In this document: positions 63,850 through 64,000 of the stretch, piece by piece
Layout of the letters: each line of letters begins with the position of its first letter
Numbering within the stretch: the stretch's first letter is position 1
NCBI GenBank assembly: GCA_963793295.1
Contig: CAWBZX010000013.1
Span: forward strand, 570,436 to 634,435
Reading direction: 5' to 3'
Source: JAHDHW01 sp963793295
GTDB taxonomy: Bacteria > Bacteroidota > Bacteroidia > Chitinophagales > Saprospiraceae
Length of the DNA: 64,000 nucleotides
Made by a program: the position numbers and the translations under genes
Notes under the pieces: model-generated
What the model saw: the letters and a program-made list of their open reading frames with translations, nothing else
Told to the model about the DNA's origin: nothing
Databases searched by the model: none

Positions 63850-64000
63850 ATGACAGCAAATAACAGAATACTTTTAGTTGAAGACGATCAAAATTTTGGA
63901 GATGTCCTTCGTTCATATCTTGAAATGCATGACTACAATGTTACTCTTGCAACAGATGGGATGGCTGGTTTGGAAAGTTATAAAAAAGGAGAGTCTAGGT
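63850..64000 (+). CDS. response regulator, N-terminal part (3' truncated by window)
   Basis: An ATG at 63850 opens a frame that runs to the window end (50 codons). It reads MTANNRILLVEDDQNFGDVL, followed by a second helix and the LATDGMAGLESY segment. This is the start of a receiver domain with the acidic pair ED. The phospho-acceptor Asp and the output domain are beyond the window. It lies 46 bases after the kinase stop and is its likely cognate regulator, probably OmpR-like, but that cannot be seen here. Confidence 0.88.
   Translation, partial: MTANNRILLVEDDQNFGDVLRSYLEMHDYNVTLATDGMAGLESYKKGESR

Overview
The window is a chromosomal segment of a Bacteroidota bacterium. The signs are gldH and sprA (type IX secretion, T9SS), a PorV/PorQ-family barrel, a TonB-dependent receptor with a carboxypeptidase-regulatory N-domain, the murF-alr fusion typical of the phylum, low G+C content, and recurrent TAnnTTTG (-7) promoter boxes. 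Gene content and protein style fit the Saprospiria best, but this is inference and no rRNA is present to confirm it. I saw no tRNA, rRNA, CRISPR array, transposase or phage gene. The segment looks like ordinary chromosome rather than an island.

Layout. 1-4.3 kb: end of an rRNA uracil methyltransferase, a small unknown gene, and a contiguous phosphorelay (hybrid histidine kinase, Hpt protein, REC-only regulator). 4.3-11.1 kb: rfbA, a family 2 glycosyltransferase, an M20 peptidase ending in an 8 x 8-bp tandem repeat, an orphan VWA protein, a YbhN-like flippase-domain protein and a flavin-reductase-like protein. 11.2-16.3 kb: a TlpA thioredoxin, grpE-dnaJ, gldH and a PorE-like OmpA/propeller protein. 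16.3-24.8 kb: a seven-haem TPR cytochrome coupled to an MDR reductase, AMP nucleosidase with carB on the minus strand, a lipoprotein and a 2-hydroxyacid dehydrogenase.

25.2-34.2 kb holds the most distinctive unit: a TonB-dependent receptor, a 1343-residue secreted protein with a T9SS-like C-terminus, and a PorV/PorQ barrel, preceded by a long leader. 34.4-44.2 kb: greA, a HIT protein, ruvC, a second flippase-like gene overlapping a DUF3108 gene, DUF4230 and rhodanese proteins, two tandem POT peptide transporters with large hydrophilic inserts, a membrane protein and a Lys/Glu heptad-repeat secreted protein. 44.3-52.5 kb (minus strand): three periplasmic folding factors (double-PpiC protein, lipoprotein, SurA-like), then purD-murF/alr. 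52.6-64 kb: moaD-moaE, ruvA, the giant sprA translocon gene, and a sensor kinase with the start of its response regulator, cut by the window end.

A common theme is the outer membrane. SprA is the secretion channel, PorV-type barrels are its known partners, GldH and the PorE-like protein belong to the same machinery, and the SurA/PpiC operon would help fold such large barrels. The TonB receptor, giant protein and barrel operon looks like a surface system that uses this machinery. A 15-bp dyad of form GTTAA-N5-TTAAC occurs in the leaders of both the receptor operon and sprA. Three convergent gene pairs have touching or shared stop codons. Everything here is read by eye; no alignment or database search was run.
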